Shown here piece after piece: positions 47,586-57,931 of a stretch of 64,000 bases of DNA. Both the position numbers and the translations under genes were made by a program. The notes beneath the pieces were generated by a model that was given only the letters and a program-made list of their open reading frames with translations, was not told where the DNA came from and searched no databases. The stretch lies in NCBI GenBank assembly GCA_963842335.1, contig CAWJGF010000028.1, forward strand, positions 282,213-346,212, written 5' to 3'. Numbering within the stretch: the first letter of the stretch is position 1; every line of letters starts with the position of its first letter. The stretch is from PALSA-600 sp963842335. GTDB lineage: Bacteria; Actinomycetota; Thermoleophilia; Gaiellales; Gaiellaceae.

Positions 47586-48638
47586 CTAGCGCGTTGCGCG
47601 GGGGTCGAACGCGTCCCGCAGGCCGTCGCCGAGCAAGTTGAACGCGAGCGTCGTGACGAGCACCGCGAGGCCCGGCCAGACCATCAGCCAGGGCTGAGTC
47701 GTGTAGTAGTCCGAGGCCTGCTGCAGCAGGTTCCCCCAACTCGCGGTGGGCAGCTTGATCCCGACCCCGAGGTAGGAAAGGCCGGCTTCAGCCAGGATGA
47801 ACGTCGCCACGGAGAGCGTCGAGTACACGATGATCGGCGCGACCAGGTGCGGCAGGATGTGCGAGCGGATGATCCGCGAGTCACTCGAGCCGACCATGCG
47901 GGCGGCCTCCACGAATTCCTTCTCACGGAGACTGAGCACGACGGCGCGGATGATGCGCGCCGGATAGAACCAGCCGAAGATCGAGAGGATCAGGAACAAC
48001 GTGAAGACACCGCGTCCGAAGATCCCACCGAACGTGATGTTGTTGAGGCTGTCACCGACGGTCGAGGCGAGCGCGATGATGAAGAGCAGCGACGGGAATG
48101 CCATCGTGATCTCGGTCACCCGCGAGACGACGGTGTCGACCCAACCCCGGTAGTAACCGGCGATCGAGCCGAGGGTCACACCGATCGAGATCGAGCCGAA
48201 CGTCGCGAGGAGCGCCACCTCGAACGAAACCTGGGCGCCATAGAGGAGTCGCAGGAACTCATCGCGGCCGAGCGTGCTGTCGGCGCCCAGGAAGAGCCAG
48301 GTCTTGTGCCCGGGATGGAACGGGTCGGCGATGTGGGCGAGCGGCCCGATCGGCTGTCCGCTCGCGCTGATGCCGCCGACGAAGAACGGATCATCGGGGC
48401 TATGGCCGAGGAGGTACTGGGCGAGCGGCGCGCCGACGAAGGCGGCGAGCAGCAGGAAGATGATCGTGATGCCGCCGACGAGTGCGAGCTTGTCGCGCTT
48501 GAAGCGCGTCCAGACCTGCTCCCAGTAGCCGCGCGCCTTGATCTCGACATCGGCGCCGAGCTCCGGCCCCGACTCGACTGCGATCGCGCCTGCCAGGCCC
48601 GCTCCGCCTCCGAGTACTTCCTTTTCGCTTTGTGACAT
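47586..48638 (-). CDS. oligo/dipeptide ABC transporter permease (OppC/DppC type)
   Basis: 350 residues from ATG 48638 (MSQSEKEVLGGGAGLAG). Six membrane helices: KLALVGGITIIFLLLAAFVG first, a periplasmic loop with GRDEFLRLLYGAQVSFEVAL, then the EAA loop (EAARMVGSSDSRIIRSHILP). OppC_N domain at the N-terminus. First gene of the transporter cluster and immediately downstream of atpG (102 bp), in the position where atpD would be expected. Confidence 0.94.
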   Translation of the reverse strand: MSQSEKEVLGGGAGLAGAIAVESGPELGADVEIKARGYWEQVWTRFKRDKLALVGGITIIFLLLAAFVGAPLAQYLLGHSPDDPFFVGGISASGQPIGPLAHIADPFHPGHKTWLFLGADSTLGRDEFLRLLYGAQVSFEVALLATFGSISIGVTLGSIAGYYRGWVDTVVSRVTEITMAFPSLLFIIALASTVGDSLNNITFGGIFGRGVFTLFLILSIFGWFYPARIIRAVVLSLREKEFVEAARMVGSSDSRIIRSHILPHLVAPIIVYSTLSVATFILAEAGLSYLGVGIKLPTASWGNLLQQASDYYTTQPWLMVWPGLAVLVTTLAFNLLGDGLRDAFDPRATR

Positions 48639-48740
48639 GCGCCGGAGATTACCCGCACCGTTCACTTGTCGTGATCGACAACGCCGATCCGCGGCGTTAA
48701 GGGCGGATTAACGCCCTCTTCAACGCGCTTGAAGAGCAGT

Positions 48741-49634
48741 TCAGCCGCTGAGGGCGTCCGCTCCGGCAACCACTTCCAGGATCTCCTGGGTGATCTCGGC
48801 CTGGCGCGCGCGGTTCATGGCAAGGGTCAGGCTGTCGATCAGCTCACCCGCTGCCTTCGACGCATTCCGCATCGCCGTCATTCGCGCCCCCTGCTCCGAT
48901 GCGGCCGACTCGAGCAGCGCACGGTAGAGCTCGGTCTCGACGTACACCGGCAACAGCCGCGCGAGGATCTCCTCGGGCTCGGGCTCGTAGATGAAGTCGG
49001 GAGTTCCCGTGCTGCGCTCGACGTCCTCGTCCTCCCCGCCCTCGAGAAGCTCCTGAGGGATCGGCAGGACGTCGCGCACCGTCACCTTCTGGACGAGGGC
49101 CGATACGAACGCGTTGTAGACGATCACGACGCGATCGACGTCGCCGTTCACATAGGCCTCCGAGACCGCATGTGCGATCGCCTGCGCATCGCTGTACGCG
49201 GGCCGCTCGCTGAACCCGACCCACGACTGCGAGACGTTCATGCGCCGGAAGCGCAACGTCGACGCCGCCTTGCGGCCGGTGCTGAACCAGAGCGCCTCCT
49301 GGCCCTCGGCCTGGATCTCGCGCATCAATGCCAGCGACCGGCGGATCACCTGTGCGTTGAAACCGCCGGCGAGGCCGCGGTCGGCCGTGACCGGAACGAT
49401 GGCGACCGTCTTGATCTGTTCGCGCCGCTCGAGCAGCGGCAGACGGACGGCGCCGGCCGCCTGGGAGACACCCGCCATCAGCTCGAGCATGCGGTCGGCA
49501 TATGGCCGCATCGCCTCGATGCGCAGCTGCGACCGGCGCAGGCGCGCAGAGGCGACGAGCTCCATCGCCTTCGTCACCTTGCGGGTGTTCGTAATCGAGC
49601 GGACGCGCCGCTTCAGGTCGAGCGTCGAGGCCAT
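48741..49634 (-). CDS. atpG: ATP synthase gamma subunit
   Basis: 297 residues from ATG 49634, with GGGAGGGG upstream (MASTLDLKRRVRSITNTRKV). N-terminal helix KAMELVASARLRRSQ, central VPVTADRGLAGGFNAQVI, and C-terminal helix MRNASKAAGELIDSLTLAMN then RARQAEITQEILEVVAGADA, the coiled rotor shaft. Couples c-ring rotation to the catalytic sites. Last gene of the atpBEFHAG block. Confidence 0.97.
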   Translation of the reverse strand: MASTLDLKRRVRSITNTRKVTKAMELVASARLRRSQLRIEAMRPYADRMLELMAGVSQAAGAVRLPLLERREQIKTVAIVPVTADRGLAGGFNAQVIRRSLALMREIQAEGQEALWFSTGRKAASTLRFRRMNVSQSWVGFSERPAYSDAQAIAHAVSEAYVNGDVDRVVIVYNAFVSALVQKVTVRDVLPIPQELLEGGEDEDVERSTGTPDFIYEPEPEEILARLLPVYVETELYRALLESAASEQGARMTAMRNASKAAGELIDSLTLAMNRARQAEITQEILEVVAGADALSG

Positions 49635-49800
49635 TAACGATCCCCTCCCGGTTGGCGCGTGTGTCCGCGCCGCGAAATCCAACCGACGGAAGGACGCAGG
49701 GAGCGTCGATAGCGGTGTTCTATCGATGCGAGCGAGGACGCACCACCGCGCAGGTTTGCAACGCCCGCGGGCGTGCGAACCTGACGGGAGGGGGTCGTTA

Positions 49801-51321
<1,521 letters not shown>

Positions 51322-51325
51322 TCTC

Positions 51326-51865
51326 TCAACTCCTTGCTGTGGCGAGTTCGTGGCGTAGGCGTTCGAGGCGGCCGCGCACGCTCGCGTCGAGCCTCATGGA
51401 ACCGGCTTGGAGGACGAGTCCTCCGATCAAATCTGGGTCGACCTGGCGCGAGGCTTGCACCTTGCGTCCGGATTGCGCTTCGATGCGGCCGAGGATGCGG
51501 CCGAATTCCTCGTCGGTCAGCTCGTGGGCGGTCGTCAGCTCGACGTCGAGGATCTGCTCCTCGGCGGCAACGAGCGCGTCGAGCTCGTCGGCGATCTCGC
51601 CGAGCTCCGACGCACGACCCTTCTCGGCGATGAGGCGCACGAAGTTGACGACCAGCTCGTCCGAGCCTTCGGCGATCTGCGCGAGCACGCGGGACTTCAC
51701 CTGGGTGTCCACCTCGGGGTTCTCGAGCATGGCGCCGAGGTCCGCGGCGCCGGCGATTGCGTCGCGAAGCTCACGAAGCTGGCCATGGACGAGGTCGAGG
51801 TGGCCCTGCTCCTGCGCGGCCTGGAAAAGGGCCTGCGCATAGATGCGGTGCGCGACGGCTACGAC
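51326..51865 (-). CDS. atpH: ATP synthase delta subunit, no standard start codon
   Basis: 179 residues if read from GTC at 51865. The N-terminal domain is intact (VAHRIYAQALFQAAQEQGHL, LRELRDAIAGAADLGAMLEN), followed by VKSRVLAQIAEGSDELVVNF and a conserved C-terminus VDPDLIGGLVLQAGSMRLDA. Between the in-frame stop (TGA) overlapping the atpF end and the ATG at 51730 there is no ATG, GTG or TTG, though GAGGGGAG sits at normal distance from GTC/GTA. Starting at 51730 would remove a quarter of the protein. A GTG read as GTC (sequence error) is most likely. Links F1 to the peripheral stalk. Confidence 0.88.
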   Translation of the reverse strand, partial: VVAVAHRIYAQALFQAAQEQGHLDLVHGQLRELRDAIAGAADLGAMLENPEVDTQVKSRVLAQIAEGSDELVVNFVRLIAEKGRASELGEIADELDALVAAEEQILDVELTTAHELTDEEFGRILGRIEAQSGRKVQASRQVDPDLIGGLVLQAGSMRLDASVRGRLERLRHELATARS

Positions 51866-52383
51866 CGGCTCCCCTCAAGTTCGGTGAAATCGATCTCGGC
51901 GAGTGCCTCGTCGATCAGCCTGCGCTGGTCGTCGCCCGTGAGCGTCTTGCGCGTGATCTTCTCGGCCGCGAGGAGGCTGAGCTTGCCGACCTCGTCGCGG
52001 ATCTGACCGAGCGCCTGCTGGGTCGCCTGCTCGATCTGCCGGCGAGTCTCTTCGAGGCGCCGTTGGCGGTCCTCCTCGGTCTCGACCTTCACGCGCTCGC
52101 GCTGGGCGTCGGCAACGCGCCGGGCGTCGGCGAGGATCTCCTCCGACTCCGTCTTCGCCTGGCCGATCAGCTTCTTGTGCTCTTCGAGCAGCGCCCGCGC
52201 TTCGGTGCGCGACGCGTCCGCCTCGTCGATCGCGGACTGGATCGACGCACGCCGCGTGTCGATCATCTGCTGCACAGGTCCGAACGCATAGCGCTTCAGG
52301 ACGAACAGGACCACCAGGAAGCAGACGATCGTCCAGATCATCAGCCCAGGCGTGACCTGGATCAGAGGGTTCGACGCGAGCAT
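51859..52383 (-). CDS. atpF: ATP synthase b subunit
   Basis: 174 residues: one N-terminal membrane helix (LMIWTIVCFLVVLFVLKRYA) then a long charged coiled coil (IQSAIDEADASRTEARALLE to EITRKTL), ending FTELEGSRS. Peripheral stalk dimer. Overlaps the 5' end of atpH by seven bases. Confidence 0.96.
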   Translation of the reverse strand: MLASNPLIQVTPGLMIWTIVCFLVVLFVLKRYAFGPVQQMIDTRRASIQSAIDEADASRTEARALLEEHKKLIGQAKTESEEILADARRVADAQRERVKVETEEDRQRRLEETRRQIEQATQQALGQIRDEVGKLSLLAAEKITRKTLTGDDQRRLIDEALAEIDFTELEGSRS

Positions 52384-52402
52384 GTTGTGGCTCCGGCTCT
52401 CT

Positions 52403-52666
52403 TTAGACCAGGACGTAGGCGAGGATCGATCCGAGCAGGCCGTAGAACACGACCGCCTCGGTAAGGGCGAAACCGAGCCACTGGATGCCCTGCAGCTCGC
52501 CGCGCAGCTCAGGCTGGCGGGCGACCGACTGGATCATCGAGCCGAAGATGTTGCCGATGCCGACACCGGCACCGAGTGCGCCGAGGCCGACGCCGAGGGC
52601 AAGCCCGATGGCCTTGCCGGCCTTGGTCACGTCGCCGGTGGTGGCGGCGAGGATGAGTCCGTGCAT
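52403..52666 (-). CDS. atpE: ATP synthase c subunit
   Basis: 87 residues from ATG 52666 (GGAGG upstream). Two membrane helices around the polar loop (ARQPELRGELQ). Gly-rich first helix GLALGVGLGALGAGVGIGNI; the ion-binding Glu is in FALTEAVVFYGLL. The motif lacks the Gln and Ser/Thr ligands of sodium-type c subunits, so protons are the likely coupling ion. The N-terminal extension LILAATTGDVTKAGK is a little longer than usual. Confidence 0.96.
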   Translation of the reverse strand: MHGLILAATTGDVTKAGKAIGLALGVGLGALGAGVGIGNIFGSMIQSVARQPELRGELQGIQWLGFALTEAVVFYGLLGSILAYVLV

Positions 52667-52685
52667 GGTGTGATTCCTCCTGGTT

Positions 52686-53540
52686 CTAGTGCTCCGGCTC
52701 GATCGCCGAGCCGATGTAGATGGCGGACAGTGCGGCAAAGATGAAGGCCTGGATGCCGATCACGATCAGGACCTCGAAGAGATAGAAGAGGATGCCGACC
52801 GGGACGACGACGATCGCCAGGAACACATTCTGGAGAATGAAGATCAGGCCGATGAACGTCAGGATCAGGATGTGGCCCGCGAGCATGTTCGCGAAGAGTC
52901 GGACGGAGAGCGAGATCAGCCGCATGAACTGGCCGAGGATCTCGAGGGGCACGATCAGCGCGAGCAGCGGCTTCGGCGCCTCGGGAATCCAGCTCTTGAA
53001 GTAGCGGACCGGCCCGTTCCACTTGATGCCCTCGTAGTGGGTGAAGACGAAGGTCAGAAGCGCGAGTGCGAGCGTGACGGAGATCGAACTCGTTGCCGCG
53101 TAGATCCCCCAGGTGGGGATCCCGTGATACGTCTCGCCGGTCAGCGGCAACGGGATGAACCCGAGGAAGTTGACCATGAAGATGAAGAGCATCAGCGACG
53201 CCACGAACGGGAACCAGCGGCCGATCGCCTTCGTCGGCAGGCCCTGCTCGGCGACCTGGGTCTGCGCGATCTCGTAGACCATCTCCCCGAGTGTCTCGCG
53301 GCGGCCCGGCTTCCTCCCCATCTTCCCGCGCATGAAGAAGAGCCCGAACGCGATCGTCAGAATGCTGCCGAGCATCAGGTACGCCACGGCCTTCGTGATC
53401 GAGAGGTTGAGCGGCCCGACGTGGATCGGGATCCACTCCTTCTGCTCGAACTCCTTCGTCGGATCGAAGACACCGCGCGCGAACGCGTCCGCGGGCAGCA
53501 TCAGCGCGACGGTCGCCAGGACGAGCACGAGGCGCTTCAC
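52686..53540 (-). CDS. atpB: ATP synthase a subunit
   Basis: 284 residues from GTG 53540, which overlaps the AtpI-like stop. A signal-like N-terminus (VKRLVLVLATVALMLPADAF) precedes the usual five or six helices. The essential Arg is in ISLSVRLFANMLAGHI; the final helices include LSAIYIGSA. Forms the proton half-channels with the c-ring. Confidence 0.96.
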   Translation of the reverse strand: MKRLVLVLATVALMLPADAFARGVFDPTKEFEQKEWIPIHVGPLNLSITKAVAYLMLGSILTIAFGLFFMRGKMGRKPGRRETLGEMVYEIAQTQVAEQGLPTKAIGRWFPFVASLMLFIFMVNFLGFIPLPLTGETYHGIPTWGIYAATSSISVTLALALLTFVFTHYEGIKWNGPVRYFKSWIPEAPKPLLALIVPLEILGQFMRLISLSVRLFANMLAGHILILTFIGLIFILQNVFLAIVVVPVGILFYLFEVLIVIGIQAFIFAALSAIYIGSAIEPEH

Positions 53541-53935
53541 GCGGCGGCACCCGCCTTCGGGCCTGTGTAGTACGTCACGAGCGAAAGGCCGAGCGCGGCG
53601 GAATAGCCGGCGGCATACGTCAACGCAGCGGCCAGCCCGACCCATTTGTCGGACACTGCGACCGCGAAGATCACGACCATCACGGCAATCGCGCGAAAAA
53701 GCATTCCAAAAGCCACCACGCCTGCGGCGGCGAGGTTACCCGTCCGCTGCTGGAGGCGCGTCAACGCCCAGCCGAGCGCTTCCGAGCCGAGCCAGAGCAC
53801 CGTCCCGATCGCCCAGCCCTTCACGGGCCACCCCGCGAGCAGGAAGAGCGGCAAGGCGATGGCCAGCACGATCGCTCCCGCGGCGGCGGGCAGCAGGGTC
53901 GGCGGGGCGACTCGGGGCTGTGTCCAGGCAGGCAT
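53537..53935 (-). CDS. ATP synthase protein I-like membrane protein
   Basis: 132 residues from ATG 53935: four membrane helices (GAIVLAIALPLFLLAGWPVK, VVAFGMLFRAIAVMVVIFAV, LTYAAGYSAALGLSLVTYYT and a weaker one near 45-60). Position before atpB and the hydrophobic four-helix plan match AtpI, which assists c-ring assembly. Sequence similarity is weak, so the call rests on context. Confidence 0.7.
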   Translation of the reverse strand: MPAWTQPRVAPPTLLPAAAGAIVLAIALPLFLLAGWPVKGWAIGTVLWLGSEALGWALTRLQQRTGNLAAAGVVAFGMLFRAIAVMVVIFAVAVSDKWVGLAAALTYAAGYSAALGLSLVTYYTGPKAGAAA

Positions 53936-53937
53936 GT

Positions 53938-54162
53938 CTAGATGTTGCGGTACTTGACGACGGTGGTCGCGACACCGACGGGGATCCCGACGACGGCGCC
54001 GAAGGCGAGCCCGTAGCGAATGTTCCCCACGACCCAGCCGACGAGCGTGCCGACGACGATGCACGCCGCCGTCGAACCGATCAGCACGCTGCCGGCCCCG
54101 GCGAGGGAGAACTGCGGTCGCTGGGGCTGCACCGGTGCGGAGCATACCAGCGCTTGTGACAC
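53938..54162 (-). CDS. AtpZ-like small membrane protein
   Basis: 74 residues, two membrane helices (FSLAGAGSVLIGSTAACIVV; GLAFGAVVGIPVGVATTVVK) flanking GWVVGNIRYG. AtpZ/AtpI-family proteins of this size lie at the head of actinobacterial atp operons. GTG start at 54162; a GTG nine codons later is possible. Confidence 0.65.
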   Translation of the reverse strand: MSQALVCSAPVQPQRPQFSLAGAGSVLIGSTAACIVVGTLVGWVVGNIRYGLAFGAVVGIPVGVATTVVKYRNI

Positions 54163-54234
54163 CGGTTTTCGCCTACTGAAGCGGCGACAGCGGCGCGCTT
54201 GTGACGCGCAGTACCCCCCGGAGCGCTGGGCCAG

Positions 54235-55347
54235 TCACGCGGCGCGGTCCGCAGCGGCGCGCCGGCGGGCGCGCGGGTTGGCGAGCTTCACGATCTCCAG
54301 GACGTAGACGACGTAGAGCGAGAAGGCGATCGCGGCCAGCCCGGCGGCGGCGTCGATCGAGACGTTCACGATGCTCCAGTGGCCGTGCGGATGCGGCGGC
54401 GCAAAGCGCGTCGCAAGTGCGGCGAGCGCGAGGGTCCCGCACCACGTCCACAGGTAGATGACAGCGCGCCGCTGCGAGAAACCGAGCCGCATGAAGCGGT
54501 GATGGAGGTGACGCGCGTCGGCGACGTAGATCGGCTGGCCGCTCTTCAGCCGTTTCGCGACGACGAACGACGTGTCGAGCACCGGCACGGCCAGCACGAG
54601 CAACGGCAGCACGAGCGTCGCCAACGCCGCCGTCTTCAGGAGCCCCTGCACGGCGGTCGCCGCGAGGGTGAAGCCGAGGAGCAGCGCGCCGGAATCGCCC
54701 ATGAAGATCCGCGCGGGATAAAAATTGTGGCGCAGGAACCCCAGGCACGCGCCGCAGACGATCGCTGAGAGCACCGCCGCACCGATGCGGCCGTAGTCGA
54801 GCTCGATCACGCAGAACGTGAAGCCCGAGATCGCGCAGACGCCGGCTGCGAGACCGTCGAGGCCGTCGAGGAAGTTGACCATGTTCATCACGGCGACGAT
54901 CCCGATCACGGTCAGCGGCACGCCCACGTAGGCCGGCAGATCGTGGATACCGATCACGGGGAACGTAAAGCTCTGTATCCACACCCCGAACGCAGTCGGG
55001 ATCGCCGCGGCGAGGACCTGCCCGCCGAGCTTCTGCCACCAGTTCAGACCACGGAAGTCGTCGATCGCACCGATCGTCGTCGCAACCGTCGCGCCGAGCA
55101 GCACTCCGCGCATCCCGCCGGCGAGCGGCAGGAAGGCGATCGACGGAACGATGACGCCGAGAAAGAGCGCGAGCCCGCCGAGGCGCGGGATCGTCGGCCG
55201 GTCCCGCTCGCCCTCCTTGGGACGCTCGATCAGGCGGAGGTAGCGCGCCGAGCGCCCGACCGCCGGCGTCAGTACGAGCACGATCGCAAGGGCGACCAGC
55301 GCGCCCCAGAGCACCTCCGGGTGGTCTGTCAGCTGCTCCCAGACCAT
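54235..55347 (-). CDS. wecA: undecaprenyl-phosphate sugar-1-phosphate transferase (WecA/Rfe type)
   Basis: 370 residues, about ten membrane helices. Motifs GAIDDFRGL, NMVNFLDGLDGLAAG, PARIFMGDSGALLLG and HLHHRFMRLG mark the polyprenyl-phosphate GlcNAc/HexNAc-1-P transferase family; the HLHHR motif favours WecA over MraY. Transfers an N-acetylhexosamine-1-phosphate to undecaprenyl phosphate on the cytoplasmic face, starting an envelope glycan. Actinobacteria keep rfe/wecA directly upstream of atpI/atpB, as here. Confidence 0.93.
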   Translation of the reverse strand: MVWEQLTDHPEVLWGALVALAIVLVLTPAVGRSARYLRLIERPKEGERDRPTIPRLGGLALFLGVIVPSIAFLPLAGGMRGVLLGATVATTIGAIDDFRGLNWWQKLGGQVLAAAIPTAFGVWIQSFTFPVIGIHDLPAYVGVPLTVIGIVAVMNMVNFLDGLDGLAAGVCAISGFTFCVIELDYGRIGAAVLSAIVCGACLGFLRHNFYPARIFMGDSGALLLGFTLAATAVQGLLKTAALATLVLPLLVLAVPVLDTSFVVAKRLKSGQPIYVADARHLHHRFMRLGFSQRRAVIYLWTWCGTLALAALATRFAPPHPHGHWSIVNVSIDAAAGLAAIAFSLYVVYVLEIVKLANPRARRRAAADRAA

Positions 55348-55356
55348 TGCCTCAGG

Positions 55357-55983
55357 TTACTTCGTGCCGTAGAGCCGGTCTCCCGCATCGCCGAGACCGG
55401 GGACGATGTAGCCGCGCTCGTTCAACTGGCGGTCGATCGCAGCGACGACGATGCGCACATCGGGATGCTGCTCCTGGATGTTCGCGATGCCCTCCGGCGC
55501 GGCAATGATCGAGATCAAGCGAACGCTGGTGGCGCCCGCGTCCTTGACGAGCTTCACCGCGTGCGCCGTGGAGTTACCGGTCGCGAGCATCGGATCGAGC
55601 AGGATCACATCGCGATCGGCGACGTCCTGGGGAAGCTTCACGTAGTACTCGACCGGGTGCAGCGTCTCTTCGTCGCGGTAGAGGCCGATGAAGCCGACGC
55701 GCGCCCCGGAGATCAGGAGAAGCACACCGTCGAGCATGCCCAGCCCCGCACGCAGAATCGGGCAGACGGCGACCTTCTTCCCCGAGATGCGCGCGAACGG
55801 CGCGCGCTCGAGCGGCGTCTCGATCTCCACCTCTTCCGTCGGCAGGTCCTTCGTCGCCTCGTAGGTGAGGAGCAGCGTCACCTCCTCGACGAGCTTGCGG
55901 AAGTGCACTGTCGGCGTGTCCTTGTCGCGCAGGTACGACAGCTTGTGCTGGACGAGTGGATGCTTGACCTCGGTGACCGGCAT
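55357..55983 (-). CDS. upp: uracil phosphoribosyltransferase
   Basis: 208 residues from ATG 55983 (MPVTEVKHPLVQHKLSYLRD). UPRTase motifs: TRELTLLL-like VEEVTLLLTYEAT, ILRAGLGMLDGVLLLI, VILLDPMLATGNSTAHAVKL (PRPP loop) and the C-terminal RGYIVPGLGDAGDRLYGT uracil-binding region. Salvages uracil to UMP. Ten bases before the wecA start. Confidence 0.95.
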   Translation of the reverse strand: MPVTEVKHPLVQHKLSYLRDKDTPTVHFRKLVEEVTLLLTYEATKDLPTEEVEIETPLERAPFARISGKKVAVCPILRAGLGMLDGVLLLISGARVGFIGLYRDEETLHPVEYYVKLPQDVADRDVILLDPMLATGNSTAHAVKLVKDAGATSVRLISIIAAPEGIANIQEQHPDVRIVVAAIDRQLNERGYIVPGLGDAGDRLYGTK

Positions 55984-56003
55984 CGGCCGATCGTAGCCGC
56001 CTC

Positions 56004-57296
56004 TCAGGCCACGTATGTCGTGTAGCCGCGGAAGCCTGGGTAGAGCGGCCTCGTGTCGCAAAGTGCGAGTGCCCGGGAGCGGAGCGCCTCGACATCGGCC
56101 CCGTCGTCGAGCGAGTCGACGATGATCGACGCGACCTCGCCGAAGTCGGCGACATCGAACCCACGCATCGTCGCTGCGGGCGTGCCGAGCCGCACCCCGG
56201 AGGCGACCATCGGCGGCCGTTCGTCAAACGGCACGGTGTTGCGGTTTGCGGTCAACCTGCACTCCTCGAGCCGCTCCTGCGCGGCCAACCCGGTCCATTC
56301 GGTGTTGCGCAGGTCGAGCTGGACGAGGTGGGTGTCGGTGCCGCCGGTGAGGATGTCGAAGCCACCGTCCATGAGCCCCGCGCCGAGCGCGTCGGCGTTT
56401 GCGCGCACCTGACGCTGGTAGTCCTTGAACGCGTCGGTCATAGCGATCCGGAAGCACGCGGCCTTCGCAGCGATCGTGTGCATCAGGGGGCCGCCCTGCA
56501 TGCCCGGGAAGTTCGCGCGGTCGACCTTCGAGGCATGCTCCTCACGACAGAGCACGAAGCCCGCACGCGGCCCGGCAAGCGTCTTGTGGGTGGTCGAGGT
56601 GACGAAGTCAGAGTGTGGCACCGGGCTCGGGTGCAACCCCGCAGCGACGAGCCCGGAGAAGTGAGCCATGTCACACATCAGCAGAGCACCGACCTCATCG
56701 GCGATCTCGCGGAACTTGTCGGCTTCGACCGTGCGCGGGTAGGCGGAGCCTCCGCACACGATCAGCTGCGGCCGCACGTCCTTCGCCTGCGCCAGCACCT
56801 CGTCGTAGTCGACGAGCATCGTCTCGCGCGACACGCCGTAGTGGTGGAACTCGTAGAGCTTGCCCGAGAAGTTGACCTTCAGCCCATGTGTCAGGTGGCC
56901 GCCGTGGTCGAGTGACAGCGCGAGCACGCGGTCGCCCGGTTTCAGCACGGCGAAGTACACGGCCATGTTCGCCTGCGCACCTGCGTGCGGCTGTACGTTC
57001 GCGTGCTCCGCGCCGAAAAGCTCCATTGCCCGGTTCCGAGCCAGCACTTCGATCTCATCGACGACCTCGCAGCCGCCGTAGTAGCGCTTGCCCGGGTAGC
57101 CCTCGGCGTATTTGTTCGTCGGCACCGAGCCGACGGCCTCGAGAACACTCGGCCAGGTGAAGTTCTCCGAGGCGATCAGCTCGATCTGGCCACGCTGCCG
57201 GTCGAGCTCGCGGCCGAGCAACTCGGCGATCTCGGGGTCTATCTCGGCGAGTCCCGCCGTCTTCAGTTGCGCGAACGTCTCCTGGGCGATAGCCAT
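56004..57296 (-). CDS. glyA: serine hydroxymethyltransferase
   Basis: 430 residues. PLP Lys in TSTTHKTLAGPRAGFVL; IELIASENFTWPSVLEAVGS; YAEGYPGKRYYGGCEVVDEI; VQPHAGAQANMAVYFAVLKP; ALLMCDMAHFSGLVAAGLHP. Interconverts serine and glycine, supplying methylene-tetrahydrofolate (which feeds MetH indirectly). Between tsaC (18 bp) and upp, same strand. Confidence 0.97.
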   Translation of the reverse strand: MAIAQETFAQLKTAGLAEIDPEIAELLGRELDRQRGQIELIASENFTWPSVLEAVGSVPTNKYAEGYPGKRYYGGCEVVDEIEVLARNRAMELFGAEHANVQPHAGAQANMAVYFAVLKPGDRVLALSLDHGGHLTHGLKVNFSGKLYEFHHYGVSRETMLVDYDEVLAQAKDVRPQLIVCGGSAYPRTVEADKFREIADEVGALLMCDMAHFSGLVAAGLHPSPVPHSDFVTSTTHKTLAGPRAGFVLCREEHASKVDRANFPGMQGGPLMHTIAAKAACFRIAMTDAFKDYQRQVRANADALGAGLMDGGFDILTGGTDTHLVQLDLRNTEWTGLAAQERLEECRLTANRNTVPFDERPPMVASGVRLGTPAATMRGFDVADFGEVASIIVDSLDDGADVEALRSRALALCDTRPLYPGFRGYTTYVA

Positions 57297-57313
57297 CTCC
57301 GGATCGTAGTGGG

Positions 57314-57931
57314 TCAGGCGGCGAGTGCCCGTCGCACCCGTGCGATCGCCTCGGCTGCCGGGGCGGCGCCGTCCCGGACGACGAAGGGCTCGGCGCCCGT
57401 GAAGTCGATCACGGTCGAGGGTCGCCCCATCAGCCGTCCAAGGTCGATCTCAGCGGCGCACGCGTCGCGGATGCGGCGTGGCACCTCGTCGAGCGTCGCC
57501 GGGCTCGGATCGCCAGGCTCGTTTGCGCTCGTCGCGACGACGCAACAGACTCCGGCGACGACGCGGGCCGAGGGCGGCGGCAAGTCGGCAACGCGAACGC
57601 CGATCGCGTCGGTGCGCGTACCCGTGAGCCACGGATACCGTCGAGCGGGATTCGGCAGGATCAGTGTGTACGGGCCTGGCAACAGCTCATCGATGATCAC
57701 CTCCGCCAACTCGCGAAGCTCGGGCACGCAATCGAACAGACAGTCGACGTTCGCTGCGAGCAGCGCGGTCGGCTGCCGCCCGTCGCGACCTTTGAGCTTG
57801 TACAGCCGGGCGGTGTATTCGTCGCGCGACGACGAGGTGACGAGCCCGTAGACCGTGTCGGTCGGCAGCAGGACCGGCTGGCCCCGGCGGACCGCGTCTA
57901 ACGCTCTCTCGACATCGTCGCCGGCTCCCAC
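57314..57931 (-). CDS. tsaC: threonylcarbamoyl-AMP synthase (Sua5/YrdC family)
   Basis: 205 residues. YrdC motifs: VLLPTDTVYGLVTSSS, KLKGRDGRQPTALLA (K-R---PL-variant), LLPGPYTLILPNPARRYPWL, GVRVADLPPPS and CVVATSANEPGDPSPATLDE. Makes threonylcarbamoyl-adenylate for the t6A modification of tRNA. GTG start; overlaps the end of prmC by 34 bp, as in other actinobacteria where it follows hemK/prmC. Confidence 0.93.
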   Translation of the reverse strand: MGAGDDVERALDAVRRGQPVLLPTDTVYGLVTSSSRDEYTARLYKLKGRDGRQPTALLAANVDCLFDCVPELRELAEVIIDELLPGPYTLILPNPARRYPWLTGTRTDAIGVRVADLPPPSARVVAGVCCVVATSANEPGDPSPATLDEVPRRIRDACAAEIDLGRLMGRPSTVIDFTGAEPFVVRDGAAPAAEAIARVRRALAA

